Source of the DNA: Sneathiella chungangensis
GTDB lineage: Bacteria > Pseudomonadota > Alphaproteobacteria > Sneathiellales > Sneathiellaceae
Length of the DNA: 64,000 nucleotides
NCBI RefSeq assembly: GCF_009882935.1
Contig: NZ_WTVA01000015.1
Location: 1,001,108 to 1,065,107, forward strand
Direction: 5' to 3'
Position 1 is the stretch's first letter. Each line of letters starts with the position of its first letter. Position numbers and translations under genes: made by a program. Shown here one piece after another: positions 36,751 to 46,098 of the stretch. Under the pieces are notes generated by a model. The model saw nothing but the letters and a program-made list of their open reading frames with translations. It was not told the origin of the DNA and searched no databases.

Positions 36751-36912
36751 CGTTGGTAAAAATGCGGTTTATTGTCGAAATTATTCGCGGTGATTTATGG
36801 CAACCGGGATATCTGGTATATATATAGACTATTATGATATGCAGCCGGACCGGCCGGATGATGCGACCGGTTTGCGCTGTATCAACCGATCCGCCGGAAC
36901 CCTGATTTACCA

Positions 36913-38181
36913 ATGACGAGAGATGCCCCGCAAATGACGCCCGCCCCGCCGCGCCTCGGCCCGCGACCGCTGGCGCTGCATCTCGGTCTGGCGACGACAT
37001 CCGTGGCGACCTCACTGGCGACGCTTCCCCTGCGGCAGCAGGGTGTCGCCGATCTGCCGTTGCCGCTGCCGGATCCTCTGGAGACCTCGGCGCGGCAAAT
37101 GGCGGAGGAGGGGCGCGCGGATATATTGCAGGCGCTCGCCGATCAGGGCAGCGACATGGTCCGCGACATGATCGACGGGATTCGCCGGTACCACAACCAT
37201 CCGTACCGGCGGCAATCCCGCGACCGGCCGGTTATCTGGCAGTCCGGCACCACCACTTTGCTGGATGGCGCGCCAGATGCGCCGGGCTCTGCGCCGATCG
37301 TTTTCCTGGTTCCCTCGCTCGTCAACCGGGCCTATGTGCTTGATCTGATGCCGGGCCGCAGCCTGCTGGATTATCTCGCGGCCCGCGGCTTCCGGCCGCT
37401 GCTTCTCGATTGGAACGCACCGGGGGAGGAGGAGCGGAATTTCGACATGTCGGACTATGTCCGGGCGCGCATTCTGCCGGCGGTCGATTTCGTCGCCGAG
37501 AATATGGCGGACGCGCCGCTACATCTCGCCGGTTATTGCATGGGCGGGACGCTTGCCGCCGCCGTTGCGCAGCGGCGGCAGACGAAGATCAGAAGTTTCA
37601 TCGCCATTGCCTCGCCCTGGGATTTCCATGCCGATTTCGGCGGAGAGGCAAAAACCCTGCTCAGCCAGCGGCAGATGTGGGATAATATCATCACCGGCTT
37701 CGGCGAGCTTCCGGTCGATCTCCTGCAGACATTCTTTACAAGCCTCGATCCGAACCTCGGGCTTCGCAAATTCAGCAAGTTTGCACAGATGGACATGGAC
37801 TCGGACCGTGCCCTGGAATTTGTCGCGATCGAGGATTGGCTGAACGACGGCTATCCCCTCGTCAAGGGCGTTGCGAAGGAAGTTTTTGACAAATGGTACG
37901 GCCGCAACGAGCCGAATTTAATGCGCTGGGAGGTTGACGGACAGATTGTCCGGCCTCAGGATATACGGGTTCCGTCGCTTGTCGCCGTTCCGAAATCCGA
38001 TAAAATCGTTCCGCGCCCCTCCGCCCTTGCGCTCTCGAACGCGTTGCCCGAGGCAACGGTCATTACTCCCCCTTCGGGGCATGTCGGCATGATGGCCGGC
38101 CGCCAGGCGGAAACGGGATTGTGGCGACAGCTCGGTGACTGGATCGCCTCAGGCGGGAAATTTGCGGACAAACCGAAATAA
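36913..38181 (+). CDS. PHA synthase-type alpha/beta hydrolase (short)
   Basis: A 422-residue protein with the PhaC active site. The lipase-like box GYCMGG has Cys209 in place of Ser, D363 lies in KSDKIVP and H390 in SGHVGM, so the Cys-Asp-His triad is complete. Class I PhaC is near 590 residues and class III PhaC near 360-400, so this is class III-like in size, yet no phaE is adjacent. An N-terminal stretch of about 50 residues is Pro/Leu-rich and non-conserved. It may be a PHA synthase, or a related acyl-CoA/depolymerase-type enzyme. It faces phaR and precedes phaA by about 120 bp. Confidence 0.8.
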   Translation: MTRDAPQMTPAPPRLGPRPLALHLGLATTSVATSLATLPLRQQGVADLPLPLPDPLETSARQMAEEGRADILQALADQGSDMVRDMIDGIRRYHNHPYRRQSRDRPVIWQSGTTTLLDGAPDAPGSAPIVFLVPSLVNRAYVLDLMPGRSLLDYLAARGFRPLLLDWNAPGEEERNFDMSDYVRARILPAVDFVAENMADAPLHLAGYCMGGTLAAAVAQRRQTKIRSFIAIASPWDFHADFGGEAKTLLSQRQMWDNIITGFGELPVDLLQTFFTSLDPNLGLRKFSKFAQMDMDSDRALEFVAIEDWLNDGYPLVKGVAKEVFDKWYGRNEPNLMRWEVDGQIVRPQDIRVPSLVAVPKSDKIVPRPSALALSNALPEATVITPPSGHVGMMAGRQAETGLWRQLGDWIASGGKFADKPK

Positions 38182-38191
38182 AGGGTTGCGG

Positions 38192-38221
38192 TTGAAGAAA
38201 ACTAACGTTATTTCGTATGAA
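38192..38221 (+). promoter_or_regulatory. Possible sigma70 promoter of phaA-phaB
   Basis: TTGAAG (38192-38197) and TATGAA (38216-38221) are separated by 18 bp. They lie about 80 bp before the phaA start in an otherwise AT-rich leader. The match is moderate, and an upstream alternative TTGCGG/TATTTC also exists. Confidence 0.3.
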
Positions 38222-38303
38222 GAAGTCAAATCGACGTAAAATTTCTCATGCGATGTAATTTTTGAATTTTAATTACTCTTTTGAGAAACAGGAGAAAGAA
38301 AAA

Positions 38304-39473
38304 ATGGACGTAGTCATTACCGGTGCCGCGCGCACACCTGTCGGGTCTTTCAACGGTGCGTTGTCGCCGCTGTCGGCGCATAAGCTTGGCGAAATCGCCA
38401 TCAAGGAGGCGTTGGCGCGTTCACAGACCGAAGCGTCCGAAGTCTCCGAAGTCATCCTCGGCCAGATCCTGAGCGCCGGTCAGGGCCAGAACCCGGCGCG
38501 TCAGGCGTCGGTCAACGCGGGCGTGCCCTATGAAGTGCCTGCCTGGGGCGTGAACCAGCTTTGCGGATCCGGCCTTCGCGCCGTTGCGCTGGGCTATCAG
38601 GCGATCCTCAACGGGGATTCGCAGATCGTCGTCGCGGGCGGTCAGGAAAGCATGAGCCAGGCGCCACACTGCGCCCATCTGCGCAATGGCCAGAAAATGG
38701 GCCCCCTCGAATTTACCGATACCATGCTGAAGGACGGCCTGATCGATGCCTTCCACGGCTATCATATGGGCAACACGGCGGAAAATGTCGCCGCCAAATG
38801 GCAGATCACCCGCGAGGTTCAGGATCAGTTTGCCGCCGAATCGCAGCGCAAGGCATCGGAAGCCCAGGCCTCGGGCCGCTTCAAGGATGAGATTGTGCCG
38901 GTTACGATTTCCACGCGCAAGGGCGACGTGGTTGTCGATCAGGACGAATATATCCGCGGCGGCACCACCTTCGAAAAGCTGAGCGCCCTGCGCCCGGCGT
39001 TCGCCAAGGACGGATCGGTCACGGCGGGCAACGCCTCGGGCATCAATGACGGCGCGGCGGCGGTTGTCCTGATGACGGCGGCGGCGGCCGAAGCCAAGGG
39101 ACTGAAACCGCTCGCGCGGATCGTGTCCTGGGCGCAGAGCGGTGTCGATCCCGCCATCATGGGCACCGGACCGATTCCGGCAAGCCGGGCGGCGCTCGCC
39201 AAGGCCGGCTGGACGGTGGATGATCTCGACCTTGTCGAGGCGAACGAAGCATTTGCCGCGCAGGCCTGCGCGGTGAACAAGGACCTTGGATGGGATACCA
39301 GCAAGGTCAATGTGAACGGCGGCGCCATTGCCATTGGCCATCCGATTGGTGCATCGGGTGCCCGCGTGCTGGTCACGTTGCTGCATGAAATGCAGAAGCG
39401 CGACGCGCATAAGGGATTGGCGACGCTCTGTATCGGTGGCGGTATGGGTATCGCCATGTGTGTCGAAAGATAG
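38304..39473 (+). CDS. phaA: Acetyl-CoA acetyltransferase (thiolase)
   Basis: A 389-residue biosynthetic thiolase that joins two acetyl-CoA to acetoacetyl-CoA, the first step of PHB synthesis. The nucleophile is C87 in [29 protein letters not shown] and the second cysteine in the C-terminal block [12 protein letters not shown] are present. I chose the ATG at 38304 because GGAG precedes it; the earlier ATG would add a nonsense leader. It is followed 30 bp later by phaB, so the two form an operon. Confidence 0.96.
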   Translation: MDVVITGAARTPVGSFNGALSPLSAHKLGEIAIKEALARSQTEASEVSEVILGQILSAGQGQNPARQASVNAGVPYEVPAWGVNQLCGSGLRAVALGYQAILNGDSQIVVAGGQESMSQAPHCAHLRNGQKMGPLEFTDTMLKDGLIDAFHGYHMGNTAENVAAKWQITREVQDQFAAESQRKASEAQASGRFKDEIVPVTISTRKGDVVVDQDEYIRGGTTFEKLSALRPAFAKDGSVTAGNASGINDGAAAVVLMTAAAAEAKGLKPLARIVSWAQSGVDPAIMGTGPIPASRAALAKAGWTVDDLDLVEANEAFAAQACAVNKDLGWDTSKVNVNGGAIAIGHPIGASGARVLVTLLHEMQKRDAHKGLATLCIGGGMGIAMCVER

Positions 39474-39503
39474 ATTTTTCCATAGACCAAAAGGGGGCAG
39501 ACA

Positions 39504-40226
39504 ATGTCGAGAGTAGCAATCGTAACGGGCGGGACCCGTGGGATTGGAGAAGCCATTTCCGTAATGCTGCACGAGAAGGGCTACAAAGTGGCGGCGAACT
39601 ACGGCGGGAACGACGAACGGGCGAAAGAGTTTTCGGCCCGGACGGGCATTCGCGCCTATAAATGGGACGTCTCCGATTTTGATGCCTGTGTTGAAGGTGT
39701 GGCAAAGGTGAAGGCGGATCTCGGTCCGATTGAAATTCTTGTCAATAATGCCGGGATCACCCGGGACGGGACGCTGCACCGGATGAGCCATGAAAACTGG
39801 CAGAAGGTGATCGATACCAATCTCGGTTCCTGCTTCAACATGTGCCGGGTAACGATCGAGGATATGCGCGCCGCCAAGTTCGGCCGTGTGATCAATATCG
39901 GCTCGATCAACGGGCAGGCCGGACAGTATGGCCAGGTCAATTATGCCGCTGCGAAATCGGGCATTCATGGCTTTACCAAGGCCATGGCGCAGGAGGGCGC
40001 GGCGCAGGGCATCACGGTGAATGCGATCGCGCCGGGCTATATCGATACGGATATGGTGGCGGCGGTGCCGGAGAATGTGCTGGCGAAAATCGTTGCCGGG
40101 ATTCCAGTCGGGCGGCTTGGCAAGGCGTCCGAGATTGCCCGCGGGGTCTGCTTCCTTGCCGCCGACGATGCCGGATTCATTACCGGCTCGACGCTCTCGA
40201 TCAACGGCGGCCAGCATATGTACTGA
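39504..40226 (+). CDS. phaB: Acetoacetyl-CoA reductase
   Basis: A 240-residue short-chain dehydrogenase that reduces acetoacetyl-CoA to (R)-3-hydroxybutyryl-CoA with NADPH. The cofactor loop TGGTRGIGE is at 8-16 and the catalytic residues are S134, Y147 and K151 (YAAAK). The length is standard. It follows phaA by 30 bp with a GGGGG-containing ribosome site and is closed by a strong terminator, so phaA-phaB is a two-gene unit that supplies substrate for the synthase. Confidence 0.96.
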   Translation: MSRVAIVTGGTRGIGEAISVMLHEKGYKVAANYGGNDERAKEFSARTGIRAYKWDVSDFDACVEGVAKVKADLGPIEILVNNAGITRDGTLHRMSHENWQKVIDTNLGSCFNMCRVTIEDMRAAKFGRVINIGSINGQAGQYGQVNYAAAKSGIHGFTKAMAQEGAAQGITVNAIAPGYIDTDMVAAVPENVLAKIVAGIPVGRLGKASEIARGVCFLAADDAGFITGSTLSINGGQHMY

Positions 40227-40254
40227 CGCGCCGCTCTTTACGGCTCCAATCGGG

Positions 40255-40297
40255 AATGGCATGATGCCGGGCGACCGGCGCATGCCATTTTCATTTT
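40255..40297 (+). terminator. Rho-independent terminator after phaB
   Basis: A long hairpin: AATGGCATG pairs with CATGCCATT, and an inner GCCGG-GCGA-CCGGC stem-loop sits between them. The tract TTTTCATTTT follows. The structure fits termination of the phaA-phaB transcript. Confidence 0.8.
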
Positions 40298-40321
40298 GAC
40301 CCTATTCATTCCGGAAACTTC

Positions 40322-41230
40322 ATGACCGACCAGACCAAGGGACGAATGATTGCGAGTCTGTGTGGCCTCGGGGCGATCCTGCTGTGGGCGCTACTCGCGT
40401 TGTTTACCGCCGGGACAGCGCAGATTCCGCCGTTCCAGCTGACGGCGATGACATTCTTTATTGCCTTTTGCGGCGTGTCGCTGAAATGGCTTTTCTATCG
40501 CCAGAATGTCCGGCCGTTCTTCCGCATCCCGGCGGGGCTCTGGGCGCTCGGCGTTGCCGGGCTGTTCGGCTACCATTTCTTTTATTTTCTTGCCCTCAAG
40601 AATGCGCCCGCGGCGGAGGCGAGCCTGATCGCCTATCTCTGGCCGCTGCTGATCGTCCTTTTCTCGACCCTCCTGCCGGGGGAGCGATTCTACTGGTTTC
40701 ATTTCGCGGGCGGTTTCCTGAGCCTTGCCGGCGCCGGCCTCCTGATCAGCAAGGGAACGGCGTTCGACTTCCAGCCGGAATTTGCCACGGGATATCTTGC
40801 CGCCATCTGCTGCGCCTTTATCTGGTCCGGCTATTCCGTCCTGAGCCGCCGATATGCCGGCGTTTCGTCCGACGTCATCGGGCTCTTTTGCGGAATTACG
40901 GCCTGTCTGGCCCTTCTCTGCCATCTTCTGTTTGAGGTGACCCTCTGGCCTGAAAATGTCCTGCAATGGCTGGCGGTTGTCGGGCTCGGCATCGGGCCGG
41001 TCGGTGCGGCCTTCTTCCTTTGGGACCGCGGAATGAAGCATGGCGATATCCAGACGCTCGGCGTGCTGTCCTATCTCTCGCCATTGCTATCTACCCTGAT
41101 CCTGCTTGCCATGGGTGTCGCGAGCTTTTCCTATTCGCTCCTCTTCGGCTGTCTTCTGATAACAGGCGGCGCAATCGTCGGATCGCTCAAGATACTGCAG
41201 GGGGTCTTCACCGCGAAAGGACGCGCCTAG
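40322..41230 (+). CDS. EamA/DMT family transporter
   Basis: A 302-residue inner-membrane protein with ten hydrophobic helices in two EamA repeats. It opens GRMIASLCGLGAILLWALLALFTAG and ends in the basic FTAKGRA. Members export small metabolites such as amino acids; this one is not assigned. It starts just after the phaB terminator and is convergent with the DUF985 gene, overlapping it by 4 bp. A GGAAA-type ribosome site precedes the ATG. Confidence 0.85.
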   Translation: MTDQTKGRMIASLCGLGAILLWALLALFTAGTAQIPPFQLTAMTFFIAFCGVSLKWLFYRQNVRPFFRIPAGLWALGVAGLFGYHFFYFLALKNAPAAEASLIAYLWPLLIVLFSTLLPGERFYWFHFAGGFLSLAGAGLLISKGTAFDFQPEFATGYLAAICCAFIWSGYSVLSRRYAGVSSDVIGLFCGITACLALLCHLLFEVTLWPENVLQWLAVVGLGIGPVGAAFFLWDRGMKHGDIQTLGVLSYLSPLLSTLILLAMGVASFSYSLLFGCLLITGGAIVGSLKILQGVFTAKGRA

Positions 41231-41664
41231 GCGCCGCCCGGCGACCAGTCCCTTGGCGCCATCTCGAAGCCGGTAAATTCAAAGCCCGGCGCAACGGTAC
41301 AGCCGACCAGAGTCCAGTCCCCGGTTGAATGGGCGGATTGCCAGGATCCCCGGTGAATGATGATCTGCGGGCGTTCGCCGGCAAGGATATCCGGTCCCAG
41401 CATCCATTCCTCCCCCGGCGCATCTTCCGCCGCGATAGATAGGACAAGCGGCGCGCCCGCGTAGTAATGCCAGATTTCCACCGCGTCGACCTTGTGCCAG
41501 TGGGAGCGTTCCCCCCTTTCGAGAAGATAGTAAATCGCGGTGGACATGGCGCGGTCCTGACCGGGAAGCGTCAGATTATCACGGAAGGTTTCGACGAAAT
41601 GGCCGCCTTCGGGATGCGGCTTCATGTCGAGGTTCCGGATGATATCGGCGGCGGTGAGGGTCAT
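41227..41664 (-). CDS. DUF985 cupin-domain protein
   Basis: A 145-residue single cupin of the DUF985 family. It begins ADIIRNLDMKPHPEGGHFVETF and has the beta-barrel motif SHWHKVDAVEIWHYYAG, with His/Glu metal-type ligands. Its function is unknown; related proteins are proposed sugar or small-molecule binders. It starts 3 bp after the stop of gloB, so the pair is probably translated from one mRNA. Confidence 0.85.
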   Translation of the reverse strand: MTLTAADIIRNLDMKPHPEGGHFVETFRDNLTLPGQDRAMSTAIYYLLERGERSHWHKVDAVEIWHYYAGAPLVLSIAAEDAPGEEWMLGPDILAGERPQIIIHRGSWQSAHSTGDWTLVGCTVAPGFEFTGFEMAPRDWSPGGA

Positions 41665-41667
41665 CGT

Positions 41668-42438
41668 CTAGAAACTATCCTTGCGGCGGCGGGTTTCGGC
41701 AAACACCTCGACTGGGTCGGCGCCGCTTAAGTGCAGTTCCGACGCCAGAACCGGATCGTCGGCGCGCATAAAGGGGTTCGTTGCCTTCTCTTCGCCGAGG
41801 GTGGAGGGGACAGTCGGTTGCTTGTTCCTGCGCATCTCGACAATCCTGGCGAAGCGCTTTTTCAGCGCATCGTTCTTCGGATCGACCGAGACGGCAAAGC
41901 GGCCATTTGCCTCCGTATATTCATGGGCGCAGTAAACGCGCGTGCTGTCGGGAAGATTGCGGAACTTGCCGATGCTTTTCCACATCTGGGCGGGGGTGCC
42001 CTCGAACAGCCGTCCGCAGCCGAGCGCGAAAAGCGTATCGCCGCAGAATAGCGCCTCCGATTCCGCGAACCAGTAGGCGATATGCCCGACCGTATGGCCC
42101 GGCACCTCGAAGACTTTTGCGGTTGCCCCGCCAAATTCGAAAATATCCCCGTCCTCGATTTTGATATCGATCCCGGGAATGCGCGCCGCGTCGTTTTTCG
42201 CCCCGACGATCGTGCAACCGGTTTTTTCCTTCAGCTCCAGATTGGCGCCGGTGTGGTCCGGATGATGATGGGTGTTGATGATATGGGTCAATGTCCAGCC
42301 AAGTTCCTTCAGCTTGTCGAGGACAGGGCCGGCGACGGCAGGATCGACAACGCCCACCTGGCCACTGTCGGGGTCCCGGAAAAGATAGACATAGTTGTCG
42401 CTCAGAACGGGTATCTGATGAATTTCAAGCTTGCTCAT
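41668..42438 (-). CDS. gloB: Hydroxyacylglutathione hydrolase (glyoxalase II)
   Basis: A 256-residue metallo-beta-lactamase-fold thioesterase that hydrolyses S-lactoylglutathione to lactate and glutathione. The metal motif H57-x-H59-x-D61-H62 (THHHPDHTG) and the C-terminal HAGH domain with YCAHEYTEAN are visible. The length is standard. It is upstream of the DUF985 gene and divergent from a methyltransferase gene. It links to gshB (18514) and chaC (50168) in glutathione metabolism. Confidence 0.95.
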   Translation of the reverse strand: MSKLEIHQIPVLSDNYVYLFRDPDSGQVGVVDPAVAGPVLDKLKELGWTLTHIINTHHHPDHTGANLELKEKTGCTIVGAKNDAARIPGIDIKIEDGDIFEFGGATAKVFEVPGHTVGHIAYWFAESEALFCGDTLFALGCGRLFEGTPAQMWKSIGKFRNLPDSTRVYCAHEYTEANGRFAVSVDPKNDALKKRFARIVEMRRNKQPTVPSTLGEEKATNPFMRADDPVLASELHLSGADPVEVFAETRRRKDSF

Positions 42439-42507
42439 GGGTCTTTCTTTCGCGTTTCCGCTTTTTTGTTACGTTTCCATTTCTATATAGTATGGCAGTA
42501 TACCACC

Positions 42508-43272
42508 ATGATCAGACCCGATGTTATCGATTTGCGGAATTTTTACCACAGCTCTCTCGGGCAGGTGGTGCGGCGGACGATTGGCCGCAAGATCCGGCTG
42601 ATGTGGCCCGACCTTAAAAATTTTCGCGTGCTTGGTATCGGCTACGCCACGCCCTACCTCAATGTATTCCGCGCAGAGGCCGAACGGGTGATTTCCTTCA
42701 TGCCCCTTGAGCAGGGGGTTATTCAATGGCCGCGCGAAGGCGGCAGCCTGGTCAGCCTCGTCGATGAGCGGACATTGCCGCTTCCCGATTCATCGATCGA
42801 CAGAATCATCTGGGTGCATGGCCTTGAGAACACGACGGATGTCGATCCGATTCTTCAGGAACTCTGGCGCGTACTCACCTCGACCGGAAAATTGATGGTC
42901 GTGGTGCCGGGTCGGCGCGGTCTCTGGGCGCGCACTGAAAACACGCCTTTCGGCTATGGCCATCCCTATAGTGACAAGCAGCTCAACCGTCTGCTCAGGG
43001 ATAACAGCTTTACGCCCGGGGATCGGCAGGGCGCGCTCTATCTGCCGCCCAGCAACTGGCGGATCAATCTCCGCCTTGCCAAGGCGTGGGAGAATATCGG
43101 CGAAAAATGGTGGAGCCATTTCAGCGGTGTCCGCATCATGGAGGCGGAAAAACAGGTCTATGCGCTGACGGCGCAGCCTGAACGGAAAGTGCGCAAGCGC
43201 CCGGTGATCCTGCCCGCCGCGCGCCCGGTGATCGCGAGCCGGGAAGCCCGTTGCACCCGCGATGACGCTTAA
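42508..43272 (+). CDS. Methyltransferase-domain protein (class I SAM fold)
   Basis: A 254-residue protein of the UbiE/Methyltransf_11 type. The N-terminal lead (FYHSSLGQVVRRTIGRKIRL) is followed by a SAM-binding-like strand (VLGIGYATPYLNVF) and the central LPLPDSSIDRIIWVHGLEN, typical of class I methyltransferases. The glycine-rich motif I (GIGYATPY) is weaker than usual, so catalysis is not certain. It is divergent from gloB and overlaps the 3' end of metW by 4 bp. The product substrate is unknown. The C-terminus is basic and probably disordered. Confidence 0.75.
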   Translation: MIRPDVIDLRNFYHSSLGQVVRRTIGRKIRLMWPDLKNFRVLGIGYATPYLNVFRAEAERVISFMPLEQGVIQWPREGGSLVSLVDERTLPLPDSSIDRIIWVHGLENTTDVDPILQELWRVLTSTGKLMVVVPGRRGLWARTENTPFGYGHPYSDKQLNRLLRDNSFTPGDRQGALYLPPSNWRINLRLAKAWENIGEKWWSHFSGVRIMEAEKQVYALTAQPERKVRKRPVILPAARPVIASREARCTRDDA

Positions 43273-43907
43273 TCTTTCTTCGACAGCATGAAAATACAGT
43301 CAGAGCCGAAAAAATTGGCGAAGGCGCCATAGGTCGAGCGGGTCATCACCTTGCCCGAAGCCTTGACGATCACCGACTGTTCGATCTTGACGTCCATTTC
43401 CTCGCAAAGCGCCGTGAAGTCCGTGAGCGTACAGAAATGGATGTTCGGCGTCTCGTACCAGGGAATATCCAGCGAATTCGTCATCGGCATGCGGCCCTGG
43501 AAGGCCAGATAGGTGCGGCAGCGCCAATAGGCGAAATTCGGAAAAGAAACGATTGCCCGCCGGCCGATGCGCAGGAGTTGCTCCAGTACTACATGCGGCT
43601 GATGCGTTGTCTGCAGCGTCTTGCTCAGGATCGCATAATCGAAGCTGTCATCGGGATAATAGACAAGATCCGTATCGGCGTTCCCCTGGACCACCGATAA
43701 TCCGTTGGCAACACAGATATTGACGCCATGTTGGCTCAGCTCCAGCCCGCGCCCTTCGACATTTTTTGTCTCTGCGAGATGCGCAAGCAACTGCCCGTCG
43801 TCACAACCGACATCGAGAACGCGGCTTCCCGGCTCGATCATATCCGCAATAAGCTGCCAATCGACACGGATATCCCGCTTGGGCACAAATTTGATGGGAT
43901 CGTTCAT
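43269..43907 (-). CDS. metW: MetW methionine biosynthesis protein
   Basis: A 212-residue SAM-fold protein that is nearly always paired with metX and helps homoserine acylation. Motif I reads [16 protein letters not shown] near residue 35. The MetW family pattern continues with [23 protein letters not shown]. Its ATG overlaps the metX stop (ATGA), so the two are translationally coupled. It is cytoplasmic. Confidence 0.93.
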   Translation of the reverse strand: MNDPIKFVPKRDIRVDWQLIADMIEPGSRVLDVGCDDGQLLAHLAETKNVEGRGLELSQHGVNICVANGLSVVQGNADTDLVYYPDDSFDYAILSKTLQTTHQPHVVLEQLLRIGRRAIVSFPNFAYWRCRTYLAFQGRMPMTNSLDIPWYETPNIHFCTLTDFTALCEEMDVKIEQSVIVKASGKVMTRSTYGAFANFFGSDCIFMLSKKD

Positions 43908-45049
43908 GCGATCAGGCCCCGGCTCTTCGCGCTTGACTGCAAAAATCCGTCGATGGTCTTGAACATCTCCGGGGTATCCAGCAGGAAGGCGTCATGACCC
44001 TTGTCGGTTTCCACCTCGACAAAGCTCACATTCGCCGCCGCGGCGATCAGCGCATGCACAATCTCCTTGTTCTCCGAGGTCGGGAACAGCCAGTCGCTGG
44101 TAAAGGAGACAATGCAGAATCGGGTCTTTGTCCCCTCGAACGCGCTGGCAAGAGAGCCGCCATGATCCTCTACCAGATCGAAATAATCCATGGCCCGGGT
44201 GATATAAAGATAGGAGTTGGCATCGAAGCGATCGACGAAATTGATCCCCTGGTAGCGCAGATAACTCTCGACCTGAAAGTCCGCATCGAACCCGTAGGTA
44301 AGGTTGTCGCGGTCCTGAAGGTTGCGGCCGAACTTGCGGTGCAGCGCCGCCTCCGAAAGATAGGTCACATGCGCGGCCATGCGCGCGACCGCAAGGCCCG
44401 CGGTCGGCCGTTTGTCGCTCGCGTAATAGTCGCCGCCCTGCCAGTTGGGATCGGCCATGACGGCCTGCCGCCCGACCTCATGAAAGGCGATATTCTGCGC
44501 GCTGTGACGGGCGGCGCAGGCAATCGGAATGGCGCTGAAGACCCGCTCAGGATAGGCGCTGGCCCATTGCAGGGTCTGCATCCCGCCCATGGACCCGCCG
44601 ATGACGCTGAACCAGCTCTTTATCCCGAGATGATCCTGCAACATCGCCTGCGCCCGCACCATGTCTCCGATCGTGATAATCGGGAAATTGAGGCCATAGG
44701 GCTTAGATGTCTTGGGATCGATATCGCCGGGGCCGGTGGTGCCCATACAGCCACCCAGCACATTGCTGCAAACAATAAAATATCTATCGGTATCGAGAAC
44801 CTTGCCCGGTCCGATCATCATCTCCCACCAGCCGTTCTTGCCGGTCACCGGCTGCCGGCTCGCCGCGAACTGATCACCGGTCAGCGCGTGACAGATCAGA
44901 ATCGCGTTCGATTTGTCGGCGTTCAACGTGCCATAGGTGCAGTAGGCCATGCTGATGGCGTCCAGCGTCACACCGCAGTCGAGCTTGAGCGGCGTCTCCC
45001 TTCCGAGGATAACGGTCTGATTATCCGAATGTGGAGGACTAATGGACAC
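43904..45049 (-). CDS. metX: Homoserine O-acetyltransferase
   Basis: A 381-residue alpha/beta hydrolase-type acyltransferase that starts the trans-sulfuration or sulfhydrylation route to methionine. The nucleophile is S153 in [12 protein letters not shown], with Asp in [12 protein letters not shown] and His in [10 protein letters not shown]. The length is standard. It is the first gene of metX-metW and divergent from chorismate mutase. A possible promoter TTGACA-N17-CTAGCT lies upstream. The SAM-II riboswitch often found before this gene in relatives was not seen. Confidence 0.95.
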   Translation of the reverse strand: MSISPPHSDNQTVILGRETPLKLDCGVTLDAISMAYCTYGTLNADKSNAILICHALTGDQFAASRQPVTGKNGWWEMMIGPGKVLDTDRYFIVCSNVLGGCMGTTGPGDIDPKTSKPYGLNFPIITIGDMVRAQAMLQDHLGIKSWFSVIGGSMGGMQTLQWASAYPERVFSAIPIACAARHSAQNIAFHEVGRQAVMADPNWQGGDYYASDKRPTAGLAVARMAAHVTYLSEAALHRKFGRNLQDRDNLTYGFDADFQVESYLRYQGINFVDRFDANSYLYITRAMDYFDLVEDHGGSLASAFEGTKTRFCIVSFTSDWLFPTSENKEIVHALIAAAANVSFVEVETDKGHDAFLLDTPEMFKTIDGFLQSSAKSRGLIA

Positions 45050-45111
45050 GTTTACTTCTCTTTTCGCGCAATTGGATTAGAAAAATCTTTGTTTTGGATG
45101 ACTTTGCTGTT

Positions 45112-45140
45112 AGCTAGTGCGGCGGGGCGAGGTCTGTCAA
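45112..45140 (-). promoter_or_regulatory. Possible promoter of metX-metW
   Basis: The minus strand has TTGACA (45135-45140), 17 bp, then CTAGCT (45112-45117), about 60 bp before the metX start. The -35 is a consensus match; the -10 is weak. Confidence 0.35.
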
Positions 45141-45209
45141 TATATTCTTTGCCAAACAGCGGGCTTTGTGGTCCAATTTTGACAAAACGGTTCGTTCATT
45201 CAGGTAACT

Positions 45210-46067
45210 ATGGTGACAATAACAAATTCAAAACTGGACGCGCTGCGGGCTGAAATTGACCGGCTGGACGCGGAACTATTATCGGTGCTTGAAAAGCGCG
45301 TTGCGATCGTCGGGGACATTGCGGCGGCGAAGAAGGACGATGGCAATCCGCTGGCCTTCCGGCCCGGCAGGGAAGCCACCATATTGCGCAAAATCCTCAG
45401 CGCGCATTCCAGCAAGCTTCCCGACACGGTGGTTGCCGCCATATGGCGTGAACTGATCTCGGCCGTCGGCTGGATGCAGCGGCCCTATTCGGTTTCCATA
45501 ACCGCGCCCGATAAATCCGTAGGCTACTGGGATTTGGCGCGGTTTCATTTTGGCTCCGCGACGCCGATGAAGCTGCACCAGCTACCGACGGTCGTTCTGC
45601 GCGAAGTCTATGAGAACCCGGCGACGCTCGGGGTGCTGCCCTGGCTCACGCGAGAGCGCGATACCTGGTGGACGCATCTCGCGCAGGGCGGGGAGAATGT
45701 GCCGAGAATCCTGGCGGCGCTGCCGTTCCTCGATAACCCGTCCGGTGAATTCGAGGATCTGAACTCACTGGTGATCGGCCGCGCGGAACCGGAGCCCTCG
45801 GGCGACGACGTTACCCTGATGGTGCTGGCGACCCGCGAGGAAGTGAGCCGCGCCCGCCTCAATGAAAACCTGATCAAGGCCGGCCTTAAAGGCTATTGCG
45901 CGGATTCCCGCCTGCCCGATGGCGGTGAGGGGGACTGGCTCCATCTCATCGAGATGCCGGAATTCGTCGCCAAGACGGACCCGCGCCTTGTCGATCTTGG
46001 CAAGATCAGCGGTGACGGCTTTATCAAGGCCGTGATCCTCGGGGCCTATGCCGTTCCCATAAAGTAG
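45210..46067 (+). CDS. Chorismate mutase with a PDT-like C-terminal domain
   Basis: A 285-residue protein. Residues 1-90 are an AroQ-type chorismate mutase, with LDALRAEIDRLDAELLSVLEKR and the basic residues of helix 1. The remaining 190 residues are not a plain AroQ. They contain GYWDLARFHFGS and VYENPATLGVLPW, which look like a worn prephenate dehydratase (PheA P-protein). I do not see an intact dehydratase active site. It heads the operon chorismate mutase-hisC-tyrC, which points to tyrosine/phenylalanine synthesis. Confidence 0.82.
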   Translation: MVTITNSKLDALRAEIDRLDAELLSVLEKRVAIVGDIAAAKKDDGNPLAFRPGREATILRKILSAHSSKLPDTVVAAIWRELISAVGWMQRPYSVSITAPDKSVGYWDLARFHFGSATPMKLHQLPTVVLREVYENPATLGVLPWLTRERDTWWTHLAQGGENVPRILAALPFLDNPSGEFEDLNSLVIGRAEPEPSGDDVTLMVLATREEVSRARLNENLIKAGLKGYCADSRLPDGGEGDWLHLIEMPEFVAKTDPRLVDLGKISGDGFIKAVILGAYAVPIK

Positions 46068-46098
46068 CCTGATAGATATCCCAGTTGAAAGCAGACCC

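Noticed and set aside
38421-40283. 620-codon minus-strand frame over phaA and phaB
   Set aside because: phaA and phaB have full catalytic motifs on the plus strand; the antisense protein has no recognisable fold.
45050-45209. SAM-II riboswitch before metX
   Set aside because: Looked for because it is common before metX in relatives, but the conserved pseudoknot core was not found in the 160 bp leader.
45179-45212. Leaderless promoter for chorismate mutase
   Set aside because: TTGACA at 45179-45184 is a perfect -35, but the -10 position reads AGGTAA and would put the start at or beyond the ATG; the AGG before the ATG suggests normal translation.
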